The translations under genes were made by a program, and so were the position numbers. Source: Pseudomonas bharatica CSV86 (lineage in GTDB: Bacteria > Pseudomonadota > Gammaproteobacteria > Pseudomonadales > Pseudomonadaceae). Taken from it: DNA of 64,000 bases. The notes beneath the pieces are model-generated. The model searched no databases, was not told the origin of the DNA, and was given only the letters and a program-made list of their open reading frames with translations. Every line of letters begins with the position of its first letter. Within the stretch, counting starts at the first letter, position 1. The stretch is taken from contig NZ_AMWJ02000001.1 in assembly GCF_000319305.2 (NCBI RefSeq), forward strand, positions 2,085,001 to 2,149,000, given 5' to 3'. Of the stretch, positions 8,318 through 17,062 are shown piece by piece.

Positions 8318-9655
8318 TCAGGATGCATCGCGCAAGGCCTGGCGCGGAACGCCGAGCAAAAGGATCAGGGCGCCGCAGGTGACAAGCCCCGCGACGATGT
8401 ACAGCGCCAGGCTGATATCGCCCGTGTTGGTCTTGATGCTGCCGATCATGATCGGCGTCAGCAGGCTGCTGATCTGCCCGCAGCAGTTGACCAGCGCCAG
8501 GCCGGCGGCCCGGGCGCGGTCGGAGAGGTAATAGGTGGGAATGGTCCAGAACACCGCCGTGGCCACCAGGTAACCGCTGGTCATCAGGGTCAGCAGGGCG
8601 ATGGCCGACCAGGGCCCGGCGATCAGGTTCGGCAGCAGGGTCATGGCCAGCGCGGCGGTGAGGCCGCCCAGGGCGAAATGCCAGCGGCGTTCCTGGTGCA
8701 GGTCGGAATGGCGGCAGGCCCAGAGCATCACGCCAACCCCGACCACATAGGGCAGGGCCGAGAACAGGCCGAGCTGGCCCAGGTTGCTCACCCCGGAATC
8801 GCGGATGATCGACGGCGCCCAGATATTGGTAACGTTGCCGGTACACATGATGGTCAGGCAATAGGCCAGGGTGATGAACCACACCTTGCGGTCCTTCAGC
8901 GCCTCGACGAACCGCTGGTGGCCGCCAGGCTTGCGTTTGCTCTTCTCGTCCGCCAGGGCCTGCTCGATGGTCTGCTTCTCGACGTCGCTCAGCCATTTGG
9001 CCTTGGCCGGCTTGTCGTCCAGCCAATACCAGGCGAACAGGCCGGCCAGCACCGGCGGGATGCCGGTGACCACGAACAGCCATTGCCAGCCACTGAACCC
9101 GCCGACCCCGCCGAAGTGGCTCATGATCCAGGTGGACAAGGGGCCACCGACGATGCCGCAGACGGCGATGGCCATGATGAAGCGCGAGGTGATCCGCGCC
9201 CGGTAGGCCGCCGGGAACCAGTAGGTCAGGTACAGGATCACCCCTGGGAAGAACCCGGCCTCGGCCGCCCCCAGCAGCACCCGCAGCACATAGAACTGCG
9301 CCGGTGTCTGGGCGAAGGCGGTGGCGATGGTGACCAGGCCCCAGAGGATCATGATCCGGGTCATGGTCTTCTTCGCCCCGAACTTCTCCAGCAACAGGTT
9401 GCTGGGGATCTCGAACAGCAGGTAGCCGATGGAAAACACCCCGACGATGATGCCGAAGGTGGCGTCGCTGATGTTCAGGTCGGCCTTGAACTGCAGGTGA
9501 GCGAAGCTGATGTTGACCCGGTCCAGCCAGTTGAGCACGAAGCACAGGAACAGGAACGGCATGATGCGCCAGGCCAGCTTGCGGTACAGGCGCTGGTCGA
9601 AGCTCGGTGCCGACGCCGCAGGCGCGGCGTCGGTGGTTGCAGACAGGCTGTTCAT
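8318..9655 (-). CDS. MFS transporter, anion:cation symporter (ACS) family
   Basis: 445 residues, about 12 membrane segments, cytoplasmic N-terminus. WRIMPFLFLCFVLNWLDRVNISFA followed by the IVGVFSIGYLLFEIPSN segment is the ACS/phthalate permease signature (R-V-N and the GY-x-x-FE-x-P-S-N motif). Such carriers import small organic anions, including aromatic carboxylates. The gene sits between the TonB receptor and the SfnB-like gene on the same strand with short gaps, so it probably carries the same nutrient across the inner membrane that the receptor brings through the outer membrane. Confidence 0.9.
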   Translation of the reverse strand: MNSLSATTDAAPAASAPSFDQRLYRKLAWRIMPFLFLCFVLNWLDRVNISFAHLQFKADLNISDATFGIIVGVFSIGYLLFEIPSNLLLEKFGAKKTMTRIMILWGLVTIATAFAQTPAQFYVLRVLLGAAEAGFFPGVILYLTYWFPAAYRARITSRFIMAIAVCGIVGGPLSTWIMSHFGGVGGFSGWQWLFVVTGIPPVLAGLFAWYWLDDKPAKAKWLSDVEKQTIEQALADEKSKRKPGGHQRFVEALKDRKVWFITLAYCLTIMCTGNVTNIWAPSIIRDSGVSNLGQLGLFSALPYVVGVGVMLWACRHSDLHQERRWHFALGGLTAALAMTLLPNLIAGPWSAIALLTLMTSGYLVATAVFWTIPTYYLSDRARAAGLALVNCCGQISSLLTPIMIGSIKTNTGDISLALYIVAGLVTCGALILLLGVPRQALRDAS

Positions 9656-9661
9656 CGCGGG

Positions 9662-12169
9662 TTACCAGCTCACGTCGACTTTGCCGAAGAAGTACGCGCC
9701 TTCCAGGCCGTACGGCGAGTACCAGCTGTAGGTCGGGTCGTCGGTGGGGAAGAAGTAGAAGCGCTTGGCTTCGGCGTTCAATTGCTGTGGCCGGCGGTCG
9801 AAGATGTTTTCCCCGCCGACGGTCACCTTGACCGAGTCGCTCAGCCAGTAACCCAGGCTCAGGTCGGTGATGAACGCCGGACGGATTTCCTCGTCGCGGC
9901 TGGCGGAGATCTGGTTGCGCCCGGTGACCTTGGAATAGCGCGTGCCCTTGAGGGTGACGTCGAAGTCGCCCAGTTGCCAGGCGGCGGTCAGCGAGGTGAC
10001 GTTCTTCGGATAGGCAGTGGTCAGGTTGCCCTGGCGGTCGCGGCCGACGGCGGTCACGCCGGTGCCGGCAAGGGCATCGGGTTCCTTGATCTTCTCGATG
10101 GTCTGCAGGCTCTGGTTGCTCAGCAGGGTCCACTTGGTCTTGCCGTATTCGCCGAGGTCGTAGCGGTAGTCGGCGACCAGGTCGATGCCGCGGGTGCGGG
10201 TGTCGGCCAGGTTGCCGAAATAGGAGACGATCTGGTTCGGGTCCAGGCCATTGGCGGCGAGGATGTTGGACACGGCGGTGCCTTGCAGGTTGCTGGTCTG
10301 CAGGATGCGGTCCTTGATATCGATCTGGTACAGGTCGACGGTGATATCCAGGTTCTCGGTCGGCGTGGCGACGAAGCCGAGGCTGTAGTTCATGGATTTT
10401 TCCGGCTTCAGGTCCTTGGCACCCAGGGCGCGGCCGGCCGCGTCGTCCACGGTTACGTAGCGGGTGGTGGCCTGTTCCAGTACCCCGGTCAGCGGGCTGG
10501 TGCGCCAGGCGGTCAGCGATGACGAGTAGTACTGCTGTTGCAGAGACGGCGCACGGAAGCCGTTGCTGATGGTGCCGCGCACGGCGAACTGCGGGGTGAA
10601 GGCATAGCGCGTGGAGAACTTGCCGCTGGCGGTGTCGCCGAAGTCGCTGTAGTGCTCGAAGCGCCCGGCCAGGCTGACGTCCCACTGCTCGGTGAGGCTC
10701 TGGCTCAGGTCGATGTAGCCGGCGGTGTTGGTCCGCGAATAGTTGTGCGCATCGGCCGGGGTGAAGCCGACCAGGCCTGGTGCGCCAGGGTTCGGGCGCT
10801 GGCCGGCGAGCGGGTGGCCGGCCGGGAACACGTAGCCGCCATCGGCGTAGGAGGCATATTCGCCGTCCTCGATCTCGAACCCGTCACGGCGGAACTCCAG
10901 GCCGGTGGAGACGTTCAGCGGCTTGGCGAACAGCCCGGTGTCGAAGGCGCGGGTCAGGTCGAGGTTGTTGGTCCACTGGCTGGCGATCAGGTGTCCGCCG
11001 TCCATGTTGCGCGGGCTGTCCGGGCCGAGGGACGGGTTCAGCGACTTCTCGTTGCGGGTGTTGGCGTCGTTGTAGCCGTAGCTGGTGCTCAGGTCCAGCT
11101 TCCAGCCCAGCACGTTCTCGTTGCGCAGGCCGATCACGGTCTGGAAGTCGTCCTCTTCCACCACGAAGCGCGGCGAGAAGCCGTCCGGGTACACCGAGAC
11201 GATGTTCTGCGGCGAGTTGGCGGTGCGGTAGGTGCCCCAACTGGTGGAGTTGCGGTGGCTGAGGGTAGAGAAGGAATACAGGCTGACCTGGTCGTTCAGC
11301 GGCAACTCGGCGTTGTAGCCGAAGTTGTAGGTTTGCGAGCGCGGCTGGCCGAGTTGCTGGCGGTAGCGGCTTTCGCCGTTTTCGCGCGGGTCGGCGGCAC
11401 CATTGACCGGGAAATAGATGCGCGTGCGCTCCGGCACGGCGCCGGCGACGTTAGAGCTTTCCTGGATGCCGATATCGGCGCTGAGGCTGAAGAAACCGTC
11501 GTTGGGCAGCTCGAAGCCCTGGTTGATCTGGCCCTGGCCACGGGCACCGAAGTTGCCCTTGCCACCGATGCGGTTCTCGTACTGGCCATACAACGCACTG
11601 GCGCTGCCGCCGGACTTGTTGTCCTTGAGGATGATGTTGATCACCCCGGCGATGGCGTCCGAACCGTATTGCGCGGCGGCGCCGTCGCGCAGCACTTCCA
11701 CATGGTCCACGGCGCTGATCGGGATCAGGTCGAGGTCGGCCGGCGACTGGCCGCTGGAACTGGCGGCGGTCTGCACGAAGATCAGCGACGTGTTGTGCCG
11801 GCGCTTGCCGTTGACCAGCACCAGCACATGGTTACCACCCAGGCCACGCAGGGTCGCGGACTTCACCGACAGCCCGGTACCGCCGGTAAAACCTGCGGCA
11901 TTGGTATAGGACGGCACGCTGGCGGCGAGGGCGTCGCGCAGGTTCTGCTTGCCGGACCGGGCCAGGTCGTCGGCGCTGATCACATCGATCGGCGCCAGGC
12001 TCTTGGCCACGGTGCGACCGCTGTCGCGGGCACCGGTGACCACTACCGTCTGCAGGGCGGTGTCGGTGCTGCTGGTATCGGCGGCGCTGGCCAGGGGCGC
12101 GACGCACAAGCCGAGGATGCCTGCGGTCAGCAGGTTGAGCCTTGGCTGGAAAAGAATGGGGCGAGACAT
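9662..12169 (-). CDS. TonB-dependent outer-membrane receptor
   Basis: 835 residues from ATG 12169; an upstream extension to 12202 lacks a signal sequence. Signal peptide MSRPILFQPRLNLLTAGILG... ending LASA. A TonB-box-like stretch TALQTVVVTGAR is followed by the plug domain (SAADLARSGK-type segment, LRGLGGNHVLVLVNGKRR, HVEVLRDGAAAQYGSDAIAGVINI) and a 22-strand barrel ending in an aromatic residue (KVDVSW). No STN domain, so no sigma/anti-sigma signalling. The iron-free, catabolic context suggests uptake of an organic compound rather than a siderophore, but the ligand cannot be read from sequence. Seven bases separate it from the MFS gene. Confidence 0.93.
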   Translation of the reverse strand: MSRPILFQPRLNLLTAGILGLCVAPLASAADTSSTDTALQTVVVTGARDSGRTVAKSLAPIDVISADDLARSGKQNLRDALAASVPSYTNAAGFTGGTGLSVKSATLRGLGGNHVLVLVNGKRRHNTSLIFVQTAASSSGQSPADLDLIPISAVDHVEVLRDGAAAQYGSDAIAGVINIILKDNKSGGSASALYGQYENRIGGKGNFGARGQGQINQGFELPNDGFFSLSADIGIQESSNVAGAVPERTRIYFPVNGAADPRENGESRYRQQLGQPRSQTYNFGYNAELPLNDQVSLYSFSTLSHRNSTSWGTYRTANSPQNIVSVYPDGFSPRFVVEEDDFQTVIGLRNENVLGWKLDLSTSYGYNDANTRNEKSLNPSLGPDSPRNMDGGHLIASQWTNNLDLTRAFDTGLFAKPLNVSTGLEFRRDGFEIEDGEYASYADGGYVFPAGHPLAGQRPNPGAPGLVGFTPADAHNYSRTNTAGYIDLSQSLTEQWDVSLAGRFEHYSDFGDTASGKFSTRYAFTPQFAVRGTISNGFRAPSLQQQYYSSSLTAWRTSPLTGVLEQATTRYVTVDDAAGRALGAKDLKPEKSMNYSLGFVATPTENLDITVDLYQIDIKDRILQTSNLQGTAVSNILAANGLDPNQIVSYFGNLADTRTRGIDLVADYRYDLGEYGKTKWTLLSNQSLQTIEKIKEPDALAGTGVTAVGRDRQGNLTTAYPKNVTSLTAAWQLGDFDVTLKGTRYSKVTGRNQISASRDEEIRPAFITDLSLGYWLSDSVKVTVGGENIFDRRPQQLNAEAKRFYFFPTDDPTYSWYSPYGLEGAYFFGKVDVSW

Positions 12170-12260
12170 GGTGAGGCTCCGGGATCGGGGGCCGCTGTCC
12201 ATTCCTGGTGGTGGGTGTTCCTGACAGTACTGGCGAGGCTTTTAAGTGTTGGGCTTTTGG

Positions 12261-12962
12261 TTATCGGTACAGCATGACGTCCTGTCGGGCCTGGTCGACC
12301 AGCGCCATGTGTTGTTGCAGGCGACGCTTGCGGTCGGCCAGCAGCAGGGTCTTGCTCCATTCCATGGCCTTGGCCGAATGTCCGGCCAGTTGTGTCGCCA
12401 GTTCGATGGCGGCGGCGTGCGGGTCCTGCGCAATACGGTTGATCAGGCCCAGGGCCAGGGCCTCTTCGGCATCGAAGCTGCGGGCACTGAGCATGATGTC
12501 CAGGGCCGCCGCCTCGCCGATCAGGCTGGGCAGGGTGATCGCGCTGAAGCCGGAAAGCATGCCGTGGCGCACTTCCGGGAAGCTGAAACGGGTGTCCGGG
12601 CGGGCGATGCGGAAATCGCAGTGGATCGCCAGGCTGATGCCCAGGCCCAGGGTGTGGCCGTGCAAGGCGGCAACTACCGGTTTGTTCAGGTCCAGGCCGA
12701 CATCGGGCAGGGCGCGGGCAAGCAGGGCGCTGGCCACGGCTTCGCCGGTGGCCTGGATTTCCTTGAGGTCGGAGCCGGCGCAGAAGGCCTTGTCGCCGGC
12801 GCCGCGCAGCACGATGGCCCGCGCCTGTTGGTCTGCGGCGGCACGTGCCCAGGCCTCGGCCAGTTCGCGCTTGGCCTGGCCATCCAGGGCATTCAGACGC
12901 TCGGGGCGGTTCAGGGTGATCTGCACCACGCCATCGCCAAGGGGTTGGTAGTCGACTGTCAT
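12261..12962 (-). CDS. Enoyl-CoA hydratase/isomerase
   Basis: 233 residues of crotonase fold. VVQITLNRPERLNALDGQ, the oxyanion-hole strand IVLRGAGDKAFCAGSDLKE and LHGHTLGLGISLAIHCDFRIA are present; the position normally Glu in hydratases is within the FSFPEVRHGMLSG helix. It starts 146 bp from the divergent alcohol dehydrogenase, sharing a control region with a strong palindrome. Together with the acyl-CoA ligase at 14134 it implies a CoA-thioester route: ligation then hydration or retro-aldol cleavage. Smaller than typical fatty-acid FadB partners, so a dedicated catabolic enzyme is likelier. Confidence 0.88.
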   Translation of the reverse strand: MTVDYQPLGDGVVQITLNRPERLNALDGQAKRELAEAWARAAADQQARAIVLRGAGDKAFCAGSDLKEIQATGEAVASALLARALPDVGLDLNKPVVAALHGHTLGLGISLAIHCDFRIARPDTRFSFPEVRHGMLSGFSAITLPSLIGEAAALDIMLSARSFDAEEALALGLINRIAQDPHAAAIELATQLAGHSAKAMEWSKTLLLADRKRRLQQHMALVDQARQDVMLYR

Positions 12963-13055
12963 TACGATTTTCGCTGCGGGTGAAAGAAAGACGTTTTGCC
13001 TCTTGCGGCATCGCGTCGAAGTGGGGAAAACTTAATGTATGTTCATAATGCAAAC

Positions 13056-13080
13056 AACATGTTTGTTATACGAACATGTT
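13056..13080. promoter_or_regulatory. Palindromic operator in divergent promoter region
   Basis: A 25-bp near-perfect palindrome with 10-bp arms AACATGTTTG / CGAACATGTT (one mismatch) and 5-bp centre lies 29 bp before the alcohol dehydrogenase start. A partial TGTTC...AACA copy lies just left (about 13040-13056). Length and symmetry suit an IclR-family dimer, and the IclR gene at 15935-16714 is the nearest candidate regulator. Confidence 0.6.
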
Positions 13081-13108
13081 TTGTATTCCTCTCAAATGGT
13101 TATAAAAA

Positions 13109-14131
13109 ATGAAAGCGATAGTACTTAAGGCCTTCGGCGGGCCGGAACAGTTGCAACTCGAAGAGGTTCCGACGCCACAGGCCGGGCCGGGAGAAGTGCT
13201 GGTGCGGGTGCACGCTGCCGGAGTCTGCCATCACGATCTGCTGCACCGCGCCGGGCAACTGCCGGGGGCCCATACCGGGGTGGTGCTGGGGCATGAAGTG
13301 GCCGGGGAGGTGGTCGAGGTCGGCGCCGGCGTATTGCAGCTCAAGGTCGGCTCGCGGGTGGTGGTCTATCAACGACGTTTCTGTGGGCAATGCCGCGACT
13401 GCCTGCGCGGGCGTCAGGACCTGTGCCGCGCCCTGGGCCTGCCGTCGGTGGATACCGAGGGCGCCTACGCCGAATACCTGCGGATCCCGGCGATTTCCGC
13501 GGTCGAATTGCCCGAAGGGCTGGACTACGCGCTCGCCGCGCTGGCGTCCTGCCCGATCGCTACCAGCGTTCGCGCGCTGTATGGGGAAGCCGGATTACAG
13601 CCCGGCGAGACGGTGCTGATCAATGGCGCCAGTGGCGGTCTGGGGGCGCATCAGATCCAGTTGGCCCGGGCCCTGGGGGCGCGGGTGATCGCGGTGACCG
13701 GGAGCGAGGCCAAGCGTGAGTTCCTGCACCAGCTGGGGGCCCATGAGGTGGTGGTTTCTGCCGGCGGCTATAGCGCCGAGGTGTGGAAGCTGACCGGCAA
13801 GCGCGGCGTCGATGTAGCCATGGAAAACCTCGGGCACACGCTGGAAGACACCCTGCGCAGCATGACCCTGGGCGGTCGCGTGGTGGTGCTGGGCAATGTC
13901 GAGCCGGGCAGCGTACCGGTGAATCCCGGGCTGCTGATCGGGCGCAGGTTGAAGCTGCAAGGCTCGGGCAGTGCGCCCCTGGAGCAGTTGCGCACGGCAT
14001 TGGCGCTGATCCATGGCGGGCAGGTACGGCCATTGATTGACCGGGTCATGCCCTTCCCGCAGGCGGGTGAAGCCCATGCGCTGCTGGAATCGCGGCTGGT
14101 CAATGGACGCATCGTCCTGAGCGGGTGGTAA
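13109..14131 (+). CDS. Zn-binding alcohol dehydrogenase, MDR family
   Basis: 340 residues. Catalytic zinc ligands in AAGVCHHDLLHRAG and VLGHEVAGEVVEV; structural zinc loop CGQCRDCLRGRQDLC; coenzyme fold NGASGGLGAHQIQLA; the family tail SRLVNGRIVLSGW. NAD(P)-dependent oxidation of an alcohol or reduction of an aldehyde in the cytosol. First gene of a two-gene operon: its stop is two bases before the ligase ATG. The palindromic operator lies 29 bp upstream, so it is probably controlled by the local IclR protein. Unlike the dehydrogenase at 4471 its frame is intact. Confidence 0.9.
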   Translation: MKAIVLKAFGGPEQLQLEEVPTPQAGPGEVLVRVHAAGVCHHDLLHRAGQLPGAHTGVVLGHEVAGEVVEVGAGVLQLKVGSRVVVYQRRFCGQCRDCLRGRQDLCRALGLPSVDTEGAYAEYLRIPAISAVELPEGLDYALAALASCPIATSVRALYGEAGLQPGETVLINGASGGLGAHQIQLARALGARVIAVTGSEAKREFLHQLGAHEVVVSAGGYSAEVWKLTGKRGVDVAMENLGHTLEDTLRSMTLGGRVVVLGNVEPGSVPVNPGLLIGRRLKLQGSGSAPLEQLRTALALIHGGQVRPLIDRVMPFPQAGEAHALLESRLVNGRIVLSGW

Positions 14132-14133
14132 GC

Positions 14134-15623
14134 ATGGATATCAGTACCCTGCTGGGCCAGGCCGCAGGCAAATGGCCGGAGGCGTCGGCGCTGCACGAGC
14201 CGGCTACCGGGCGGCGCCTGTCCTTCGCGCAACTGGACCAGGCACTGACGGCGTTCGGCCTGGCCCTGGACGACCTGGGTATCGAGCCAGGGGCGCGGGT
14301 GGCGCTGCTGGCCGATGCCAGTGTCGATTACCTGATCGCCGATTATGGCTGCATGGCTAACGGGCGCGTGCGGGTGCCGCTGGACCCGGCCTTGTCCCAG
14401 GGCGAATTGCTGGCCCAGTTGCGCGATGCCGGGGCTGCGTTGCTGCTGTTTTCCTCGGCGTATTCGGGGGTGGCCGAGGCGTTGCGCGGGGAGGGCGTCG
14501 AGTGTCGGCACCTGGCTTCGCTGACGGTCGGTTGCGCATCACCCTTGCCTGTTCGCGCCGCCCAGCCGGCACAGTCCCTGGCCTCGCTCAACTACACCGG
14601 CGGCACCACCGGCCTGCCCAAGGCGGTGATGCACCGGCATGCCAGCCTCTGCGCGGTGTTGCAGAACGTGGTCATGGGCCGTGGTGCGCTGCCCGGGGAT
14701 GTCCTGCTGAATGTGCGGCCGCTGTGGCCGATCGCGGCGGTGGCGGTACTGGCGCATCTGCTTGCGGGTGGCGAGGTGGTGCTGGGTGGTCGCTTCGACA
14801 GCAAGCAGTTCCTGGATTCGCTGCGCGAGTATCGGGTGGCGTTCAGTTCGCTGGTGCCGACCCAGTTGCTGCGGTTGTTGCGCGAGAGCGGCAATGCGCC
14901 GGCGGAACTGCCTTGCTTCAAGAGCCTGGACATTGGCGCGGCGGCCTTGACCGGCGAGGTACTGGAGGGATCGTTCAGCGTGTTCGCCGGGCGCATCGCG
15001 GTGCTCTACGGCATGACCGAAGCCCCTGGAGCTGCTACCTGTCGGCGGCGCAAATGGTTGCGCTGCGTGCGTCCGGCGAAAGCGCCGAAGGCGTGGTCGG
15101 GCGTTCGCTGTTCTCGGCGGCGGTCAGGATCGACCGGGTGGATGAGCGCGGTATCGGCGAAATCCTGCTGGCCGGGCCGCAGTTGATGGCGGGCTACTGG
15201 CAGCAGCCGGGTCTTACCGGTGAGGTGCTGGTGGACGGCTGGTTGCGCAGCGGCGACCTGGGACGAATCCGCCCTGACGGGCTGCTGGAAGTGCTCGGGC
15301 GCTGCAAGGACATCATCCGCAGCGGCGGCAAATCGGTGCAGCCGGGCGAGGTGGAGCAGGCGTTGCTCGGCCATGCCGCGGTGCGCGAGGCCCATGTGTT
15401 TGGCAGGGCGGACCTGGAATGGGGGGAGCAGGTGTGTGCGGCCCTGGTCCTGGAGCCTGGCGCCGTGGTGACGGTGGAGGAGCTTCTGGAGCACTGTCGC
15501 GGTTTGCTATCGCGCTACAAGGTGCCGAGGCAGGTGCACTTCATTGAGGAGCTGCCGCGTTCGCATTATGGGAAGGTGCAGCGCAACCGGTTGTTGGCGG
15601 TGCTGGGGGCTGACATGCGTTGA
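14134..15623 (+). pseudogene. AMP-dependent acyl-CoA ligase, one frameshift
   Basis: ANL-superfamily ligase of about 496 residues once repaired. The first frame gives the P-loop LNYTGGTTGLPKAVMHRH, then YGMTEAP; the second frame continues WSCYLSAAQMVALRAS, GEILLAGPQLMAGYW, the hinge DGWLRSGDLGRIRPDG and the C-terminal catalytic Lys segment SHYGKVQRNRLL. The break is at the C4 run 15023-15026: one additional C joins YGMTEAP directly to WSCY. It activates a carboxylic acid to its CoA ester at the expense of ATP; the substrate pocket suggests nothing specific. Co-transcribed with the alcohol dehydrogenase; a REPIN follows immediately. Confidence 0.87.
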
Positions 15624-15630
15624 TCTTTCG

Positions 15631-15713
15631 GGCCCCATCGCTGGCAAGCCAGCTCCCACAGGGTCCGCGGTGCATGCGATTCCTGTGGGAGCTGGCTTGC
15701 CAGCGATGAGGCC
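15631..15713. repeat. REPIN
   Basis: Inverted pair of the GTGGGAGCTGGCTTGCCAGC unit, bounded by GGCCCCATCGC and GCGATGAGGCC, eight bases after the ligase stop codon. The remaining 220 bp to the IclR gene hold no convincing gene. Confidence 0.9.
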
Positions 15714-15934
15714 ATTGGCAACGACGCGAAACTAAACGGGTTGATCACCCCGGCTTGCTGCGTTTTCGCTGGTTTCGAAATGAGGAACAGGTTTGGGGCA
15801 GCAAGTGCTGAGACTATTTGCCCAGTCCTGAACGAGGCGGTGGTCAACGACCTGACCAGTATCTACATCTACCAAAGCCTCACGGGTTTTATGATCGCTG
15901 TTCATTCGATGTGCTCCTAATAAACAAGGCAGGG

Positions 15935-16714
15935 CTAGAGATTCCCCAACTGCGCCGCAATCCCCTCACAAGCCCGCCGCACATGCGCTGCCAGCGCCGA
16001 CCCGGGATGGGTCTCTTCCTCCATATCCAGCCCGGCCACCACCACCGCTCCCAGCGCCTGCCCGCCCGCGAGGCGGATCGGAAACGCCACCGACGACAGC
16101 CCCGGCTTGAACTCGCCATGCCCGAAGGCGAAGTCCTGCTGGCTGTGGATCAACTGCAACCCCGGCAGCGCCTTGGCATAGCGCTCTTCCCCGAGCACTC
16201 CAAGCGCCATCGCTTCGCTGTAGGTCGCCAGTACCGCCCGGCCGCTGGGGCTGCCCTCGATCGGAAACTGATCCGCCAGGTCCACGATCACATTCAACGG
16301 CGTGGCTGGCGTCCACATGCGCTCGATCAGCACCACCTGGTCCCCCACCGGCACCGACAGCGAGACGATCGCCGGCCGTTCGCCGATCACCCGCTGCAAT
16401 TCGATGGCATAGGGCAGGGCCAGGCGGCGCAGGTTCAGGCGGTTCAGGTAGGCGGCGGAATAGATCAGGCTTTCCGGGCCGATATGGTAGGTGGCCCCGC
16501 GGGATTCGATCAGGCCCCAGTAGGTGAGGGTCTTGAGCAGTCGGTGGATGGTGGAGCGTTCGATGCCGGTCTGCCGTGCCAGGTCCAGGGCGCTGGCGCC
16601 GTGCTTGAGGTTGGCGAGGGCACGCAGGAGGACGATCGAGCGGTCGATGACCTGGACGCGTCCGCCGGCGTTGTCCTTGCCGTTGGCCGCAGGTTGAGGG
16701 GCAGAGATTTCCAT
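15935..16714 (-). CDS. IclR-family transcriptional regulator
   Basis: 259 residues from ATG 16714; a TTG 11 codons upstream is an alternative. The N-terminal winged helix is RVQVIDRSIVLLRALANL, ALDLARQTGIERSTIHRLL; the C-terminal GAF-like effector domain includes GSPSGRAVLATYS and GLSSVAFPIRLAGGQALGAV. IclR proteins of this type control aromatic or organic-acid catabolism and bind palindromes. It stands at the end of the 5.8-15.6 kb catabolic cluster and is the only regulator in it, so it is the natural candidate for the 13056-13080 operator. Confidence 0.9.
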   Translation of the reverse strand: MEISAPQPAANGKDNAGGRVQVIDRSIVLLRALANLKHGASALDLARQTGIERSTIHRLLKTLTYWGLIESRGATYHIGPESLIYSAAYLNRLNLRRLALPYAIELQRVIGERPAIVSLSVPVGDQVVLIERMWTPATPLNVIVDLADQFPIEGSPSGRAVLATYSEAMALGVLGEERYAKALPGLQLIHSQQDFAFGHGEFKPGLSSVAFPIRLAGGQALGAVVVAGLDMEEETHPGSALAAHVRRACEGIAAQLGNL

Positions 16715-16992
16715 CGTGACAGGGGATTCCAAAAGACCGGTCGCCAAGGTTAGCCGTGATCCGCCAGCGGGTGAAGAGCCGCCACCGGCGATTATTTCAC
16801 GGCGGCTTAGACCGAATATGCATGGCGGTTATGAGCATGGATCATCTGGCGATATCCATTGCGTCGTTTTTCCAGTCTGGATGCCAGTTATGGCTGCAAT
16901 GTTATACGGATCGTCATTATTGCATTGGATGGAGTTGCCAAAGCGTCCTGTTTGCCCGTCGTCGCACCGCCAGCCGCTGTTTTTCCGCCATC

Positions 16993-17020
16993 TTGCCGCC
17001 TCGTGGCCGATCCCTAGAAT
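16993..17020 (+). promoter_or_regulatory. Sigma-70-like promoter for Met-rich gene
   Basis: TTGCCG and TAGAAT separated by 16 bp, placing the start of transcription near 17027 and giving a leader of about 36 nt with AAGGA seven bases before the ATG at 17063. The rest of the 16715-17062 gap contains a GCCGCC/GGCGGC inverted repeat near 16778-16806 and no gene that I can support. No CueR-type box was seen. Confidence 0.5.
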
Positions 17021-17062
17021 CTGCATCCATCTCCTCTCGTCACTTTGAACAAGGACTTCACC

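Noticed and set aside
7919..10685. Very long open frames opposite the dehydrogenase, MFS and TonB receptor genes (up to 867 codons).
   Set aside because: They are shadows of GC-rich codon bias: low-complexity Gly/Ala/Arg/Gln/His composition, no domain, and complete real genes on the other strand.
15780..15920. 46-codon plus-strand ORF (MRNRFGAASAETICPVLNEA...).
   Set aside because: No ribosome-binding site and no recognisable family, although its C-terminal half looks protein-like; possibly a gene remnant.
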